Origin: Phialocephala subalpina
Taxonomy: Eukaryota > Ascomycota > Leotiomycetes > Helotiales > Mollisiaceae
Length of the DNA stretch: 64,000 bases
Direction: 5' to 3'
NCBI GenBank assembly: GCA_900073065.1
Contig: FJOG01000062.1
Coordinates: 25,344-89,343 of the forward strand
The translations under genes were made by a program, and so were the position numbers. Shown here one piece after another: positions 22,577 to 34,725 of this stretch. The notes below the pieces were generated by a model. That model was not told the DNA's origin. It ran no database searches and worked only from the letters and a program-made list of their open reading frames with translations. The first letter of the stretch is position 1; each line of letters begins with the position of its first letter.

Positions 22577-24914
22577 CTACAGGTTGAACTGCAGGACGGT
22601 AATAGAATATGCGCTGACGTTGTTATTAGTACACATCTCCGCGAAATGATAGCGTAACTTACGGAACATTCCAGGTCCAAGTACCATCCGAAGCAGGCTT
22701 GGTAGAAGTCAAATTCAGCGGCTGAGGGGTGATAGCAGTCGCATTGTTCTTGTAGTTGAACCCATTTGGATCAGCATTCGTGATGATCGTTCCATTGACT
22801 GATGTCCAGCTGGATTCGAGAGCGATATTCAGAGGAACTGTTGTCGCATTCACGTTGCTACGATTGTCAGCCACAGGAATACTTGAAGGGCAAGTTTCTA
22901 CACTCACATGACTTTCAAGAATACACTCTCCTCACCATCGACCTGTGATGCCCAGTACAATGGCCCGAAATCACCTTCAGAATTTGTCACCTCCACGGAT
23001 TCCGTACCTCGGTAAGCATTGAACAGCTTCTGGAGATAATAGCTGACACTCAGCACAGTGTGCAACGGGTCGGCATCGAAAGCGATAAGATTCGGCGTCC
23101 AGTTGTACCAGTTCCAGTTCTGCAAGCTCGGTGCATACGAACTCAGCTTGACGACATTTGGATTCCTCTCAGCACCCAAGAGATACACGCCCTCTGCGAT
23201 CGCTGACACGAGTCGAGGGTAGAAGATGTGAATGTCTGGAGGATCCGAGAAGTCATCCACTTCCGAAGGAGTATCAATCTGGAAGACAGAATACTCCCCA
23301 ATGAAAACTGTGACATTGGGGTTGTTGGTTGTCTCCTGCCAGTTGTCGTAGAAGTCGAAACCATTGATGAAGAATGCGGGAGGCTCGTAATGGTGCGTAT
23401 CCCACATAGCTCCAGCTGGGATATCAATCGTGTAGCCAGCATTCTCGTTGTATGCCGTGCTGATGTAGATGATGTCCGGATATGCGGCCTTCAGTCCTTC
23501 GTAGAGATACTTGAATCGGAATGGGTAGTTCTGCCCAAACCAGTCCTCGTTTCCGATCTCGACGTACTTGATCTTGAATGGTTCTGGATGTCCATATTCG
23601 GCACGCTTGGCTCCCCAGTATGTGTCAGTCGAGCCGATGCAGAACTCGATCTCGTCCAAGGCTTCCTTGAGAAGTGGATACAGAGCAGCATCTGATGAGG
23701 GATATTCATCAGCGTTGCCTTCGTCCGAATCGCCCAGAGAGTAGCCACTGTAGATCGCGAGAACATTTTCCATCTCCATTGCTTCAGTCCATTCTAGAAA
23801 CTCAAGCAAGCCCAGGCCATTCGTATTGTAATATTCTGCTCATGTCAGGGCATTCCCTACCGCGATGAAATCAGAGGAACTCACCCCAGTTTCCAGGTCT
23901 TGGCCATCGGTCTTCGAGAGGCCCAATCGTCTCCCACCATTTCCATCGTGTCTGGAACGAGAACCCTTCGATGTTGTTTCCACCAGGCCATCTCAAAAAT
24001 TTCGGCTTCAAGTCATAGATGTTCTGTGCCAAGTCCTTTCTCAGGCCATTTTGGTAGCCCTTGAACGTCTCCCCAAACAGACTGATCTGATCGAAAAAGT
24101 ACGATTGATTAACTGCAGCGACAGGATCGAAAGTAATAGCCAGGGTATTGTTCACATCAGGAGCAGTGACAGTATTGACGATTTCTGCTGAAATGAAAGT
24201 GTAGTTTACAACGTTCCAAGACTGCGCAGGGATGACTGTTGAAGCGAAGATCTCTCCAGTGGTGTTAGATTGAAGAGAGACCGTGATAGAAGTCTTCAAG
24301 TTGGCTTGATTCTTGAACTGATCCGGGTAGACGTAGAAGGAGACATTGTATGTCTGAGGAGTGACTGGAATACCCCACCATCCGAGATTAGCGAATCCCA
24401 CAGGCTCGGAGCCTGCAGTCGTAGGCATGTCCACCTCAAGCACAGTTCGATGTGAATGCGTTAATGGATGGTATGGGTCCAAGCTAATTCTTGCTCCTCC
24501 GAGAGGCTTGTAGCCGGTGATGACAGGACCTGGAATATCAGCAAGTGAGGATTCAGAAAAGAGGAAGGACACACCGTTTGCTACGCATGTATTCTCTTGG
24601 TATGTGATGCTGGGTCCTGTGTATCCTGGGATCGTTCCCCATCCAATGTTTGAACCATCGAAAGCTCGGTTGGTCAAGAGCTCTCCGTATAGTCCACCAT
24701 CACCCGAGTGATTGATGTCTTCGAACATCCATCCATAGAGATCTGGAGCTGTAGCATTTCGAACACCTGTCTTGGTCAAGATTTCAAGAGATACCCCACT
24801 TGAATTGGTATAAGCTCGAGCAGCCTTCTCTTGGGATCTTGGATACTTTGGCCCCGCTGATGCACCCTGCAAGCAAACAGCTGCAACCAAACATAGACTT
24901 GAAAAGACAGCCAT
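22577..24914 (-). CDS. GH51 alpha-L-arabinofuranosidase, secreted
   Basis: Four exons, 24914-23885, 23835-22908, 22857-22663 and 22613-22577, give 729 aa. Splicing is in phase throughout, and the last exon supplies only the C-terminal AYSITVLQFNL. A signal peptide (MAVFSSLCLVAAVCLQGASA) begins the protein. The GH51 domain shows YGWMFEDINHSGDGGLYGEL, FLRWPGGNNIEG, the acid/base Glu in YVEIGNEDW and the nucleophile Glu in VFIGEYSVFQ. Many N-glycosylation sequons (NxS/T) fit secretion. Enzymes of this family release terminal L-arabinose from arabinoxylan, arabinan or arabinogalactan outside the cell. A TATA-like TATAAGTATA lies close upstream on the minus strand near 24960-24972. It is the best-preserved carbohydrate gene in the window; the GH5 and sugar-transporter neighbours are dead. 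Confidence 0.92.
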
Positions 24915-25957
24915 AGTGACGCATCAGGAAAGAATAGTTTGTCAGAACAGCTATAGAAGTATACTTATACTTCAACCCCGCGCGATGCCCCTCCCAGACC
25001 ATCGCATAGCTGACGTGATTTCATGACGGAAAAATGTATCCTTCTCCAGACCTTTCCCTAGATACAATGTGCGGAGGGACTTCTTGACGGCAAAAACAAG
25101 CATCTCTGTTAAACCTGGCAGATCGTGAAGATCCGCTATTCGTGGTATGCGCTCCAATCATCTCTGCATGTCCTTTCTGACCTGCATTGGCGAGGTGGGG
25201 TAGCTCCTCCATAGGGAATTATTGTTTATCCGCTCCCCTCCCGACTCGACCTGCATCCTTCATCGCCTCCGACACCTCGAGCTCGCGTCCAGAACACATG
25301 ACAATGTCGAGTCGTGGGTCTGCTAGCATCTGCGCTTCTGCAGTCGTCGAAGTTGGTGATGAGGAGAAGGACCGGGGTTCGGGAGAAAGAGGGAGCGACC
25401 AGTTGTTCGTCCACCAGCATGCTTTTCGACGCGTCCAGGCTCAGCTCCTGAACCTTCCCACAATCAGCGAAAGTGGCAGATCGATGATTGAGGCGTCGGT
25501 GACAGCTTTAATCACCGTCATCATCCGGGACTTCCATGGCAATTGTGGTGAAGGAGAGATGGTTCAAGTGAGCCTCATTGCTGCCAACAAAAAATCTGGG
25601 TCGGCCAGTCCTGTTTCAGCAAGCCAATTCCGTCCACTTCACTCCACCTCGGCGCCCCCACTCTCCTCCTGACTTGTTTTCGAGCCTCATCGGTACCTGC
25701 ATCAATAACTCATGTCATTCTCAAGCATCATCCCTTTCTTAGATATAGTCTGCCATGTGCTGAAGAACTTAGCAGCTCCGCAACGATACCATCCACTTTA
25801 TAGAGCATCTCAATAGCTCGAGGATCCGCATTCGTATCTTCTCTCGGTCTTTGCGATTCCAAAAGTATCCTATTGTTCATTCCAGTTTCTCATTTCGAGC
25901 ACATGGTCCATATCGCAAAGGTATGTGATCTAGATTCTTGGTGAGTTTTTTCTTTTC
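24915..25957. other. intergenic, no gene recognised
   Basis: Contains the upstream region of the arabinofuranosidase gene at its left end. Open frames here (for example 25187-25672 on +) have no recognisable domain and no sensible gene context. Confidence 0.55.
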
Positions 25958-26039
25958 ATGATATTCGGAGATATAGGTATCAGGATCATTCCTGCTCTTT
26001 CCAGTCATACCCTCAACATCAGCTTCTCATCTCTTCACT

Positions 26040-26960
26040 TCTTACACTCATTGAATCCCCAACACGAAGTTCTCTCATTCAATTCTTGCTTCCATCCTCC
26101 TTGCAGGGTCACTTGCTGCACCTACTCCAGACCCTCATTAATCTCCTCCATCGTTTCATCCATCACTTCCGCCATCACCTCTGATCTCAACTCTCTTGAG
26201 TCTCTTCCGTCTGTTCTGGGAATCAACTACCAGACCAATGGTGCATCCCACGGACCTTCCTGGAACTGACACTCTCTGTCGTTCCCAAAAGTTTCCGTCA
26301 GCCCCAACCGCTTCTCTCACACCTTCAGCTGGCCCTGCAATGTTGACTTCGTGGATTGGACAACCTTCAAAGCTAATAGTGCCAATCTAGGTATGCTTTA
26401 GTGAACCTTTCCCTCCAGACATATGCTTATATGAATTCTAGGTGGATGGCTCGAGGTCGAGCAAGTCATTGACCCAACATGGTGGAACCAGTACGCTCCC
26501 AATGCTGTCGACGAATGGACATTCTGCCAAACCCTCGGGTCTCAATGTGGTCCCGTCCTCGATAAGCGATACGAATCATTCATCACGACAGACGACATTG
26601 ACAAGCTTGCTGCCGTCGGCGTCAACACTCTCCGAATTCCCACAGCCTATGCTGCGTGGGTTGTCGCCCCAGACTCCCAGTTCTATCACGGAAATCAACA
26701 ATCCTACCTCTGGACAAATCACAAACTACGCCATCACCAATTACGACATGCAAATAATCATTGGCTTGCACTCTCTTCCAGGAGGTCGTGATCTGTAGTT
26801 CAAAAAGTAATAGTGATCATTCAAAGTCTTTCGATTTTCGGAGAGCTGAATCCGCCGCCGGTATCTACACACAAAATAAATTATCTACTCAACATCTCCG
26901 AAGAGCATTACAATATCCCAAGCTCGCACCCCTTGCTGCAGTGCCATTCTTGCACGACGG
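26040..26960 (+). pseudogene. GH5 exo-beta-1,3-glucanase, frameshifted and truncated
   Basis: The N-terminal third of a GH5 glucan 1,3-beta-glucosidase is visible. Positions 26318-26372 encode SWPCNVDFVDWTTFKA. A short intron near 26391-26441 then restores ANLGGWLEVEQVIDPTWW, the classic start of the catalytic domain. DEWTFCQTLGS, YESFITTDDI and GVNTLRIPTAYAAW follow. The frame then shifts near 26690 to QITNYAITNYDMQIIIGLHSLPGG and hits a stop (about 26798). Nothing of the catalytic Glu region remains downstream. A secretory-leader-like LASILLAGSLAAPTP lies near 26085, out of frame and without a start. The gene is clearly non-functional. Confidence 0.7.
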
Positions 26961-27220
26961 CGGTGTGCCATAGCAAGTGTTTTCTTGAATTTCTTGGTTT
27001 GCTTAACCAGAAATCCAAGATCTCTTTTCAACGCACAGCAGGGGAGGACTCCCCACCGATCCCATCAGCATTGGCACCAGGACCGGCACCACTCATCGTC
27101 GCCTTTTCGGGAATCCAACTTCTCTCTCCATTCTTCGTCTCCTTGGAGCGTTACTCTACTATCACTGTCACTTCTCCTCTCCTCATGCAAGACACCTTCT
27201 CTGCCAGCTTCATCCCTCTT

Positions 27221-28860
27221 CTATACATCAAGTGGCTTGCCCTTGCGTATTCTTCTCTCGGTAAAGACAGGGTTCTCCTTCTTCTCACATGTTTTTGCGA
27301 AGATTGCGTCGAGTTTCTCGAGAGATATCCCGCTCGTTTCGACGAAGGTGAAGTAGACGACGGGTATGAATGCAAAGTTGAAGCACATGAAGAGAAAGCA
27401 TGATTTCCAGGAGATGGAGAAGAGCATGATGGGTGCGAGCTTGAACGACTTCGTAGTTGAACTTTGAGAGGTCAGTATCAGTATGAATGTCTACATCAAA
27501 GGAGGACATTGTACTCACAATCCAATTCGCACTCGTGGTCAACCTGTTCGCTTCAGCTCTGATGCGAATAGGTGTAACTTCAGCAGGATACAACCACGTC
27601 ACACTCAACCACCCCACAGCAAAGAATGAGTGGAACACGAAGATGAAGACTGTAGTAGCGTATGCAGGTGCTTTGTACGTATCCGTAACCTGCGACAAAC
27701 AGACTCCAATGATCAGAGCTGAGCATGCCATCCCGAATGCACCAATCATCATCATTGTTCGGCGTCAGGACTTATCAACAACGCAGGGTACTGTGATTGC
27801 TACAACGAAGTATTCGGTACTATGGCAGGCAGTGAGGAGACGAGCGAGACCGATGCTGAAATCAAGGGAATCTTCGGAGACTGTTCTGGCATTGTCTGTG
27901 GGTGCATTGGACATGCAGCGGGGAGTGATAAAACTCACGTTGCATAGTATGTGGCTATATTGATTCCGTCAATCTGCTGGAAAGCTTGCGAAGTGAACGC
28001 GAGGCTTGCGCTCCATCTGTTCATGTGGTATCCATGACTGAACTCCTTCATTGTCAATTTCGATGAACCAGTAATGGCAACAACTCGTCTGATTTCAGTG
28101 ACCTCTTCCTGTATCTTCGGATTGCCGGCATCGAATCTGTTCAAACGACTGAGAATTTCCAAGGCGGTGTCGTCTTCGTGGTGTTTTCTGCGGATTGTGA
28201 GCGGGGGCGCTGTATACAAGGTAGGGAACGACTTACAGAAGCCATCTTGGCGATTCGGGAAGTGCGAAAAGTCCAGCTATGAAGATGAAACCAAAGACTG
28301 CCTGGAATGCGGTGAGACATCTCCACTGGAACGATCCATATTTGTCCATGTTGATGTAGTAGAATCCGTAATTCAGCCGGTACGAAATCATGACTGCAGA
28401 TGTCAGTAAGTCTTTCTATGGCGGGGTAGGACAGACATACTTCCGCAAGTAGTCAGAGCACCCTCAAAAATTACCAAGAAACCTCGAAACTTCGGAGGAG
28501 CTATCTCACTCTGCTAAACAAGGATACCTGGTGTATTCATCCATTTACAACGCCAGTCACAATTCTTCCAACGAGCAATTGTCTCTGCTCGAAGGAACTG
28601 GCCTGGATGGCAGTTCCAATCAGCATGACCAATGTCTCAAGAATAACCGCCCTTCTTCTTCCAAGCTTGTCACCATAGAAGACGATGAAAATCAAACAGC
28701 AGAAATCCTCTGGCAGCAGTCGCGCAGACAAGACTCTCAAAAGCCCTGCCTTGGACGGCATTGCCCAAGAATCTTATATGATCAAAAGAACCTATTTCTG
28801 CTGTACATGTGATTACTGCATTCAAAGGACAAAGCAAAGGCCACTTAAAATATCCAAAGG
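27221..28860 (-). pseudogene. MFS sugar transporter, broken by stops and frameshifts
   Basis: Reading leftwards, blocks typical of the fungal sugar-porter family follow one another: FYGDKLGRRRAVILETLVMLIG, LLVGRIVTGVVNGMNTPGILV then a TAG (28514-28516) where the conserved Trp before QSE belongs, FALPESPRWL, SLAFTSQAFQQIDGINIATYY, FIFVFHSFFAVGWLSVTWLYPAE, and the tail FIPVVYFTFVETSGISLEKLDAIF. Another stop (TGA at 27765-27767) falls in the VDKxGRR loop, and several frame changes are needed. The N-terminal membrane segments are missing or scrambled. The TAG for TGG change is a G-to-A transition. Dead transporter. Confidence 0.75.
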
Positions 28861-29736
28861 TTTCTCATCTTGAGAAACGCCTTTGAGACCTGCACGGCCT
28901 CTTGGTGACTCGATCCTTTCACGTATGCCTCGATCCATTCTTCATACTTTGAGAGGAATTTGGGAATCCGTTTGGGGATATGATATCATATCGCTGTTTT
29001 AGCTGCAGCCATCTGCTGAACTTAACCACTTGGCGCTGCGAGGTTGTTGATATGCGAGGAGCCGATTGAGAACCCCATAAGTTCGGATTACCAAGTGGGG
29101 GAAAGAGAGCTTTGACAGGTGACTGCCTTCTCGAGCCGCAACTTCCTACTCACAGCCTCCAAAGCTTGACGAGAGCATTGTTTTCTTCTCATTGATAGAC
29201 TCATCTGCCTCACATTTGTGATGGTGGTTCACCGCACTTGCGGCTCCCCGAGTCTCGACTTTGTCAAAAGGGAATTCGGACAACCTGTTGAATCTACTTA
29301 GGGTCTGGATGTACCCGATGTATAATAAACAAACGATACAGAAACATCACCAATATCCCAAAACCAGACGCGCTCTGCAAAGAAACAACGAAGAGGTACT
29401 TGATATAAATCTCCCGCTCTCGTCTTTCATTGTTACCTAGCAAGCTCATATACAGACTCAGGTGTTAACAGAAGAATGTCCTATATTTCTAGTACTTTTG
29501 TGCGCCGGTTCTTTGGAAAACTGAAATAGATCCAATCCACAAAGAGACAGTACAGACACAAGAAAGGTAAGAGGAGAGGAAGGTGGAATCAACTCCTGCA
29601 CGTGACTGACCCCGCCACCACCCCAATCCCCCGCACTTAACGGTTATCTACTTCCGCATGTACAACGGTGCTACATTTTCTTCCGTGATGTACACACCTT
29701 CATCTCTTGCCCACCAAACACCCCCTTTCTCACAAG
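28861..29736. other. intergenic, no gene recognised
   Basis: Lies between the dead sugar transporter and the deleted FAD oxidoreductase. A minus frame near 28905-28980 reads like protein for about 40 residues but has no recognised domain and no start. Confidence 0.45.
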
Positions 29737-30274
29737 ATGGCTGCCGAACTGTCAATAGACTGCGATGTTGTTGTCGTCGGTGGATGTGCCGGGTTCTCTG
29801 CAGCTGTCTCAGCAGCTCAATCCGGAGCAAAGAAAGTCCTTCTGATTGATGATAAATGTCCCAAAGAATGAACGGAAGGAAAACTCGCAGGTCAAGTGGG
29901 ATCCGGCGATCCGAGACGGCCTTTCAACCCAGTCCAAACAGTCTTCCTTGAAGGTTCCAAAGTCCAACCGGGCTTTGACAATCGACGAAGGACCTTTCAT
30001 GGCTGTCAAGGTTGGCTGCGGGGTCACCTTCACATTTGGGGGTCTTGAGGTTGACCCAAACACTGCAGGTGTGATCTCGAATTTGACTGGGAGGACTGTG
30101 CCTGGAGTCTTCTGTGCTGGAGAGATGGTTGGAGCTCTGTTTTACGAGAACTACCCTGGAGGAAGTGGGTTGACATCGGGTGCTGTCTTTGGGCGGAAGG
30201 CAGGAATACATGCTGCAGAGATTGTAAAGACTGGAGCTGGACAGAGCAAGACAAGCGTATCATCTAGACTTTAG
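29737..30274 (+). pseudogene. FAD-dependent fumarate-reductase/tricarballylate-dehydrogenase-like gene with large internal deletion
   Basis: An ATG at 29737 opens 44 codons holding the FAD-binding Rossmann motif CDVVVVGGCAGFSAAVSAAQSG and ending LLIDDKCPKE before a TGA (29869-29871). Immediately after, in another frame, comes the C-terminal end of the same family: VKWDPAIRDGLST, KVGCGVTFTFGGLEVDP, PGVFCAGEMVGALFYENYPG and SGLTSGAVFGRKAG, stopping at 30272-30274. Family members are about 450-550 aa, so most of the middle (the substrate domain and active site) has been deleted. Either short frame could still be translated, but neither can be a working enzyme. Confidence 0.75.
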
Positions 30275-32385
30275 AACATACAATGTACGCGCGAATGATG
30301 AAAGTGCCTTGCACTTGGGGTTCATGCGAAATGAACCAACGACAGTAGTAGGGCCATCCGAACAGACTTGCTCATGATTTGGGATCGCTGTTAACAATGT
30401 CCAAACGGCAGATTATGTATCAAGGAGAGGGTTGTATTAACGTGACAGGATTTGAATAGCAACAAGAAATCGTAGGAAGAGGGTGGGTTTGGATCATGGT
30501 GATGTTCTTGAAGCGTTCTTGAATGTCCCTAACTTCTTGGTGACTGTGCGGACAAACGTTCTCAAGAACGATATGGGGATAAGGTTAGCGGTGGCGTCTT
30601 GAATGATGTGCTCTCCGCGGCGGAGAATTCGGAGAAAAACGCAGCGAAATCGTTCTCCGTGTACGATTTGTTGTTGTTCTTGGAGTTGTTTAGAGGTGTT
30701 GGACTTGGGCAGGTCAGTTGAAAGGCATTTTGGACCTCCCGTTTCTGCACCGATATTCTCCTCCGTTCAACCCCGCAACAACTCCATCACGCATCCACAG
30801 GTACGAGGGAACATTGAACGCCCATTGGAGCTATGCTAATTGATTATCTAGGAATACAATTGGGAATAAGATTGACTCGTACTGTACCTCTCCGGAGCCG
30901 TCCTGTCGGCGCAGGTCGCAACTCTTCAATGCCGAGATGTCCTACCCAATTCTTCGAATCTCCCCACGACAAGACTCTTCTCGCAGAGCAACGAACGACC
31001 TTCCATACTAAGACTTGATCGCATACAAAAGGAAACAAAGATCGCTACGAGGACACCGCGACGTGGCTTACTTCGCCAGGCACCACCTCTGACGCCGAGC
31101 AAACCCCTACCAGAGAGAGATACGCGATCAATGGACGAGCATACGCGCAAACGGGCTGTTATGAAGACATTTTCCACTTGTGGTATATCTAAACGGGTCT
31201 CGAATCTTCCAGCTGCTTTACACCTTGGCTTCTGTTAATATGACACGTCGGAGGGGTTCACAGAGCTGCGGATGGCCCTTCTCCCAAGTTTTCCTTCACT
31301 GGGCAGAATACTTCTTCACGATCGAGAGAAGACCAGAAGGGACAGCAGTATTGAGCTTGATTGTATCCGCGAGCCCTCTGGAGCCATTGAGCTTGATTCC
31401 ATTTCCGTTTCTCTCCTCGATGACGCGTTTCCACGCTGGCTCGCTGCGAAGATCGAAGCCAATGTCCCGGGTTCTTTTGTGACATCAGTATCACTTTCTG
31501 TGGTCGCCTTGGGATATACACTCAACGTTGAACTCCGGAAATACGGATCCTGCTCGGCTCGGGCCTGGTAGCGAAGCTGCAATCGGTCACGAGGAAAGGT
31601 GAAGGTGCTGGTACATTGGGTTAAGCTGGCTCCGGCTGCGACCCTTGAGTCTCTTACTGTCGAACATGCATAGACAAACATTCTATTACGCTCTGTCCAT
31701 GGTCTTAGTGGTCCATGGCAGCCCCGCCCACTGATGCACACTGTCGCTATCTATCCCGTTGGAGTTGGCATGCCTTCTGGTGGCATTCTCCTGCTGAAAC
31801 CTAAATGTACTGCCTCGAAGTTCGAAACTAGCAAGGACCGGTGTTGAGTTTGGCTACATGACCTGCGCTGCACGCTCTAAACGGCTTACTACTATTCTGC
31901 GTGCGATTCCTGGTAAGCTTGTGTCGTTCCGCCGCCAACACCTTTTTTAACTAGTTTCCCGCCAACCCGTCTCGTGGTCGCGAAATCTGGCTCTAGTTTC
32001 TGTTTCCAGATATTAGAAATGCGGATTCAATGTCATCGTAACAAGGAGAACAACCTAGAGGCCGCGTTCGCCTATCAGCACATATGTTTGCCTACTTTCT
32101 TTTACTCGCTTGCTGTCTGAACACTGGAGTGATTAGAAACGTTCATCAAAATTGAATTATGATCCCGCTTGTCTGAATCGCACCTCCCTCACTTTGGTTC
32201 AAGCTAGGTTCATCCCGCAACAGTGTCAAGAACCCCTTCTACCGCAAGTTCGAAAGAACGGCTCATTCTTTTCGTTAGAGCTAAGTATTTCCCACTTAAA
32301 ACTTCAACCTTACTTTCCTTTCCTCTTTCCAATTTTCCGCTCGTCTTCCTTCATCCACCGCAAACTTCCCCCATAACTGTCAATC
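30275..32385. other. 2.1-kb intergenic stretch, no gene recognised
   Basis: Frames of 60-140 codons occur on both strands but none shows a recognisable domain, intron pattern or consistent codon use. The last 200 bp before 32386 are pyrimidine-rich and are the likely promoter and leader of the carboxylesterase gene. Confidence 0.5.
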
Positions 32386-34276
32386 ATGTTCCTCTCGGTC
32401 ATGGGATACAACGCCGCCGCTCTCTTCGGCTTTGCGGTTCCATCTCTCTTCGCTATCGCTGCCTCAGTGCCTGCAGACATACCCCCAAGGGTCGACCTAG
32501 GATATGCCATCCACCAAGCCAGCTTAAATGTACAGTTTCCGGCCCCATTCTACTTCCATTTCTAATGAAACCGCAGTTCACTAACAATCCATACCCTTAT
32601 TACAACTTCTCCAACATTCGTTATGGCCAAGCTCCGGTCGGTGAGCTGCGTTGGAAGGCCCCCCTTCCCATCAATGCTCACGACCGCAACCAGACCGTTA
32701 ACGAAGGTCAGACTGGTGTCATCCCTACTCAGGTTAAACCAGGTGAGTCTCATTGTATGTATATAAGCTGCTTCTCTAAAAGCTCTTTAGTATGGTACGG
32801 ACTCGAGCAGCCCTTTCTCACAAAATGGCTAGCGGACGAGGAATTCGCGGATCCAGCCATATTCAATTCCGCTGTCTCTAATTTCACTGTCCCAGCTCCA
32901 GATCCTCGTGAGTCGAAGACTGCCTAGCCCTTGATGTCATTGTCCCAGAGAAGATCTTCAAATCGACTGATCGCAAGGCTCCTGTCCTTGTGTGGATACA
33001 TGGAGGTGGATACGCATTCGGGGATAAGACGTCGGAGGGAAATCCTGCAACCTTCATTGCCAAGAGCGAGCTTAATGGAGCCGACGGTGTTGTCTTTGTC
33101 TCAATTAACTACCGCCTCGGGCTTTTTGTATGTTCGACAAAAATTCCTTGGAGTTACAACTGACATTTACAGGGCTGGCTCTCTGGAGACGACAATGTGA
33201 CTGCCAATGTAGGTCTGCTTGACCAAAGGTTGGCTCTCGAATGGGTGCAGGAAAACATACACCGTTTCGGAGGCGACCCATCCCGCGTTACCGTCATGGG
33301 TGAATCAGCCGGAGGAGGATCTATAATGCATCACATCACTTCATATGGAGGCAAAGGCTCTACACCACTGTTCCACCAGGCCATCATCCAGAGCCCTGCA
33401 TTTCAACCTTTCGTACCGCAGCAGAGTAAAATCCTCTTCGATTGGGTTCTGGGAAACGCTTCAGCGGTTGCTAATAAGCAAATCACCTCCGCACAGGACC
33501 TCCGTGCTTTATCATTCGAGGAACTTCGTGCTGTCAATGCCCTCATGGTGGGGAAATCACCGTATGGAAGGCTGACCTTTGGACCCGTTGTCGATCCAAG
33601 CCCGAATTCCTACGTTCCTGACTTCCCCATACGCCTGATCAGCCAAAAGAAATTCCACGATGTCCCTGTCATGGTTTCACAGACCGCACACGAGGGTCGA
33701 GTTTTCACGCCACCATTCGACTATTCCGAGGACCAGAACATGCGCGAAATCCAAGAACTCTTTCCAACAGCCAACAGCTCGGTAATTGAAGAAATTAGCC
33801 AGACACTCTATCCTCAAGTCTATGATGGAACGCATGGGTACAAGAACAAGATCGAACGATCCAATACCGTCATATCTGATTTGTTAGTTGGATGCAACGC
33901 ATATTACCTATCCAAAACACTCTCACGTGCATACGGCTACGTTTTTGACATCGAGCCTAAAGTGCATGCCGAGGATGTCGACTGGCAATTCGACAATGGA
34001 GATATTGAGGAGGACGTGGCTGGAATAACTATAGATCATACCATTGCAGACGCCATGCAGAAGTATATCACAGCCTTTGCGATGGGTGGTGTGCCAGTAG
34101 CCGAAGGATTGCCGACATTTTCCGAGTATGGAAAGAATTATACAGTGTCGGATATCACTGATGTCTTCGATGACGAGGAATACGAAAACCTAGGACGCCA
34201 TGTAAGAGATCCCGCTGCAAGACCTCAGTGCAATTTTTGGGCGGCAGCACCTTTCTATGATGCAGGCTCATCCTAG
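32386..34276 (+). CDS. type-B carboxylesterase/lipase, with a one-base frame break
   Basis: Exons 32386-32529, 32577-32742, 32791-33127 and 33173-34276 encode about 583 aa if one base is added near 32918. There PDPRESK must become PDPRES-EDCLALDVIVPEK. Exon lengths sum to a multiple of three only with that base. An N-terminal hydrophobic leader is followed by family landmarks: NIRYGQAPVGELRWKAP, EDCLALDV, the oxyanion loop WIHGGGYAFG, SINYRLGLFGWLSG, and the nucleophile Ser in VTVMGESAGGGS. The likely catalytic His is in PKVHAEDVDWQF. The enzyme would hydrolyse carboxylic esters outside the cell. As written, translation stops at 32925-32927, so the gene is either a recent pseudogene or carries a sequence error. 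Confidence 0.75.
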
Positions 34277-34725
34277 AGGAGCTCTGCATGTTCATCTCAA
34301 CTAATTCGTCGTCTATCGTCAAATGAGGAGGGCCGGGAAAGCCCAGCCGGGGCTGGAAGGTTGAGAACACTTTGCGTGGATGGAGGTCAAGGGGTACATT
34401 CTTGGGAACAAAGCATTTTGACACACTCCGTCATGGGTGCGGTCACATCGCGCTGATCACGATACACTGTTAGAATGCAAGTTTTTTTTGTGTGTTTAGT
34501 CTCATTTTCAAAGACCCAATCTAATCCGTACAAGTTTGCTGGAGTACCAGCCGCAATATAAAGTGCCAAAGGGTATCCGCATACAAGAGTGAACTCCACA
34601 AGTACTCAACAATACAATGCCATCCCAACCACCACCCATGCGTTCAATGCTCTCAGACCAGAAATCAAAAACTCTACAAGCAAACAAAGAGTACCAGTAA
34701 GTCTGGGACATCCAGCCACCGCCTC
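34277..34725. other. convergent intergenic region
   Basis: The 3' ends of the carboxylesterase (+) and the 450-aa unknown protein gene (-) face each other here. A T-rich tract (TTTTTTTTGTGTG) lies near 34482. No gene is seen. Confidence 0.5.

Noticed and set aside
25187..25672. 161-codon plus-strand open frame
   Set aside because: No domain, no intron pattern, and low-complexity Ser/Ala content. Treated as chance in intergenic DNA.
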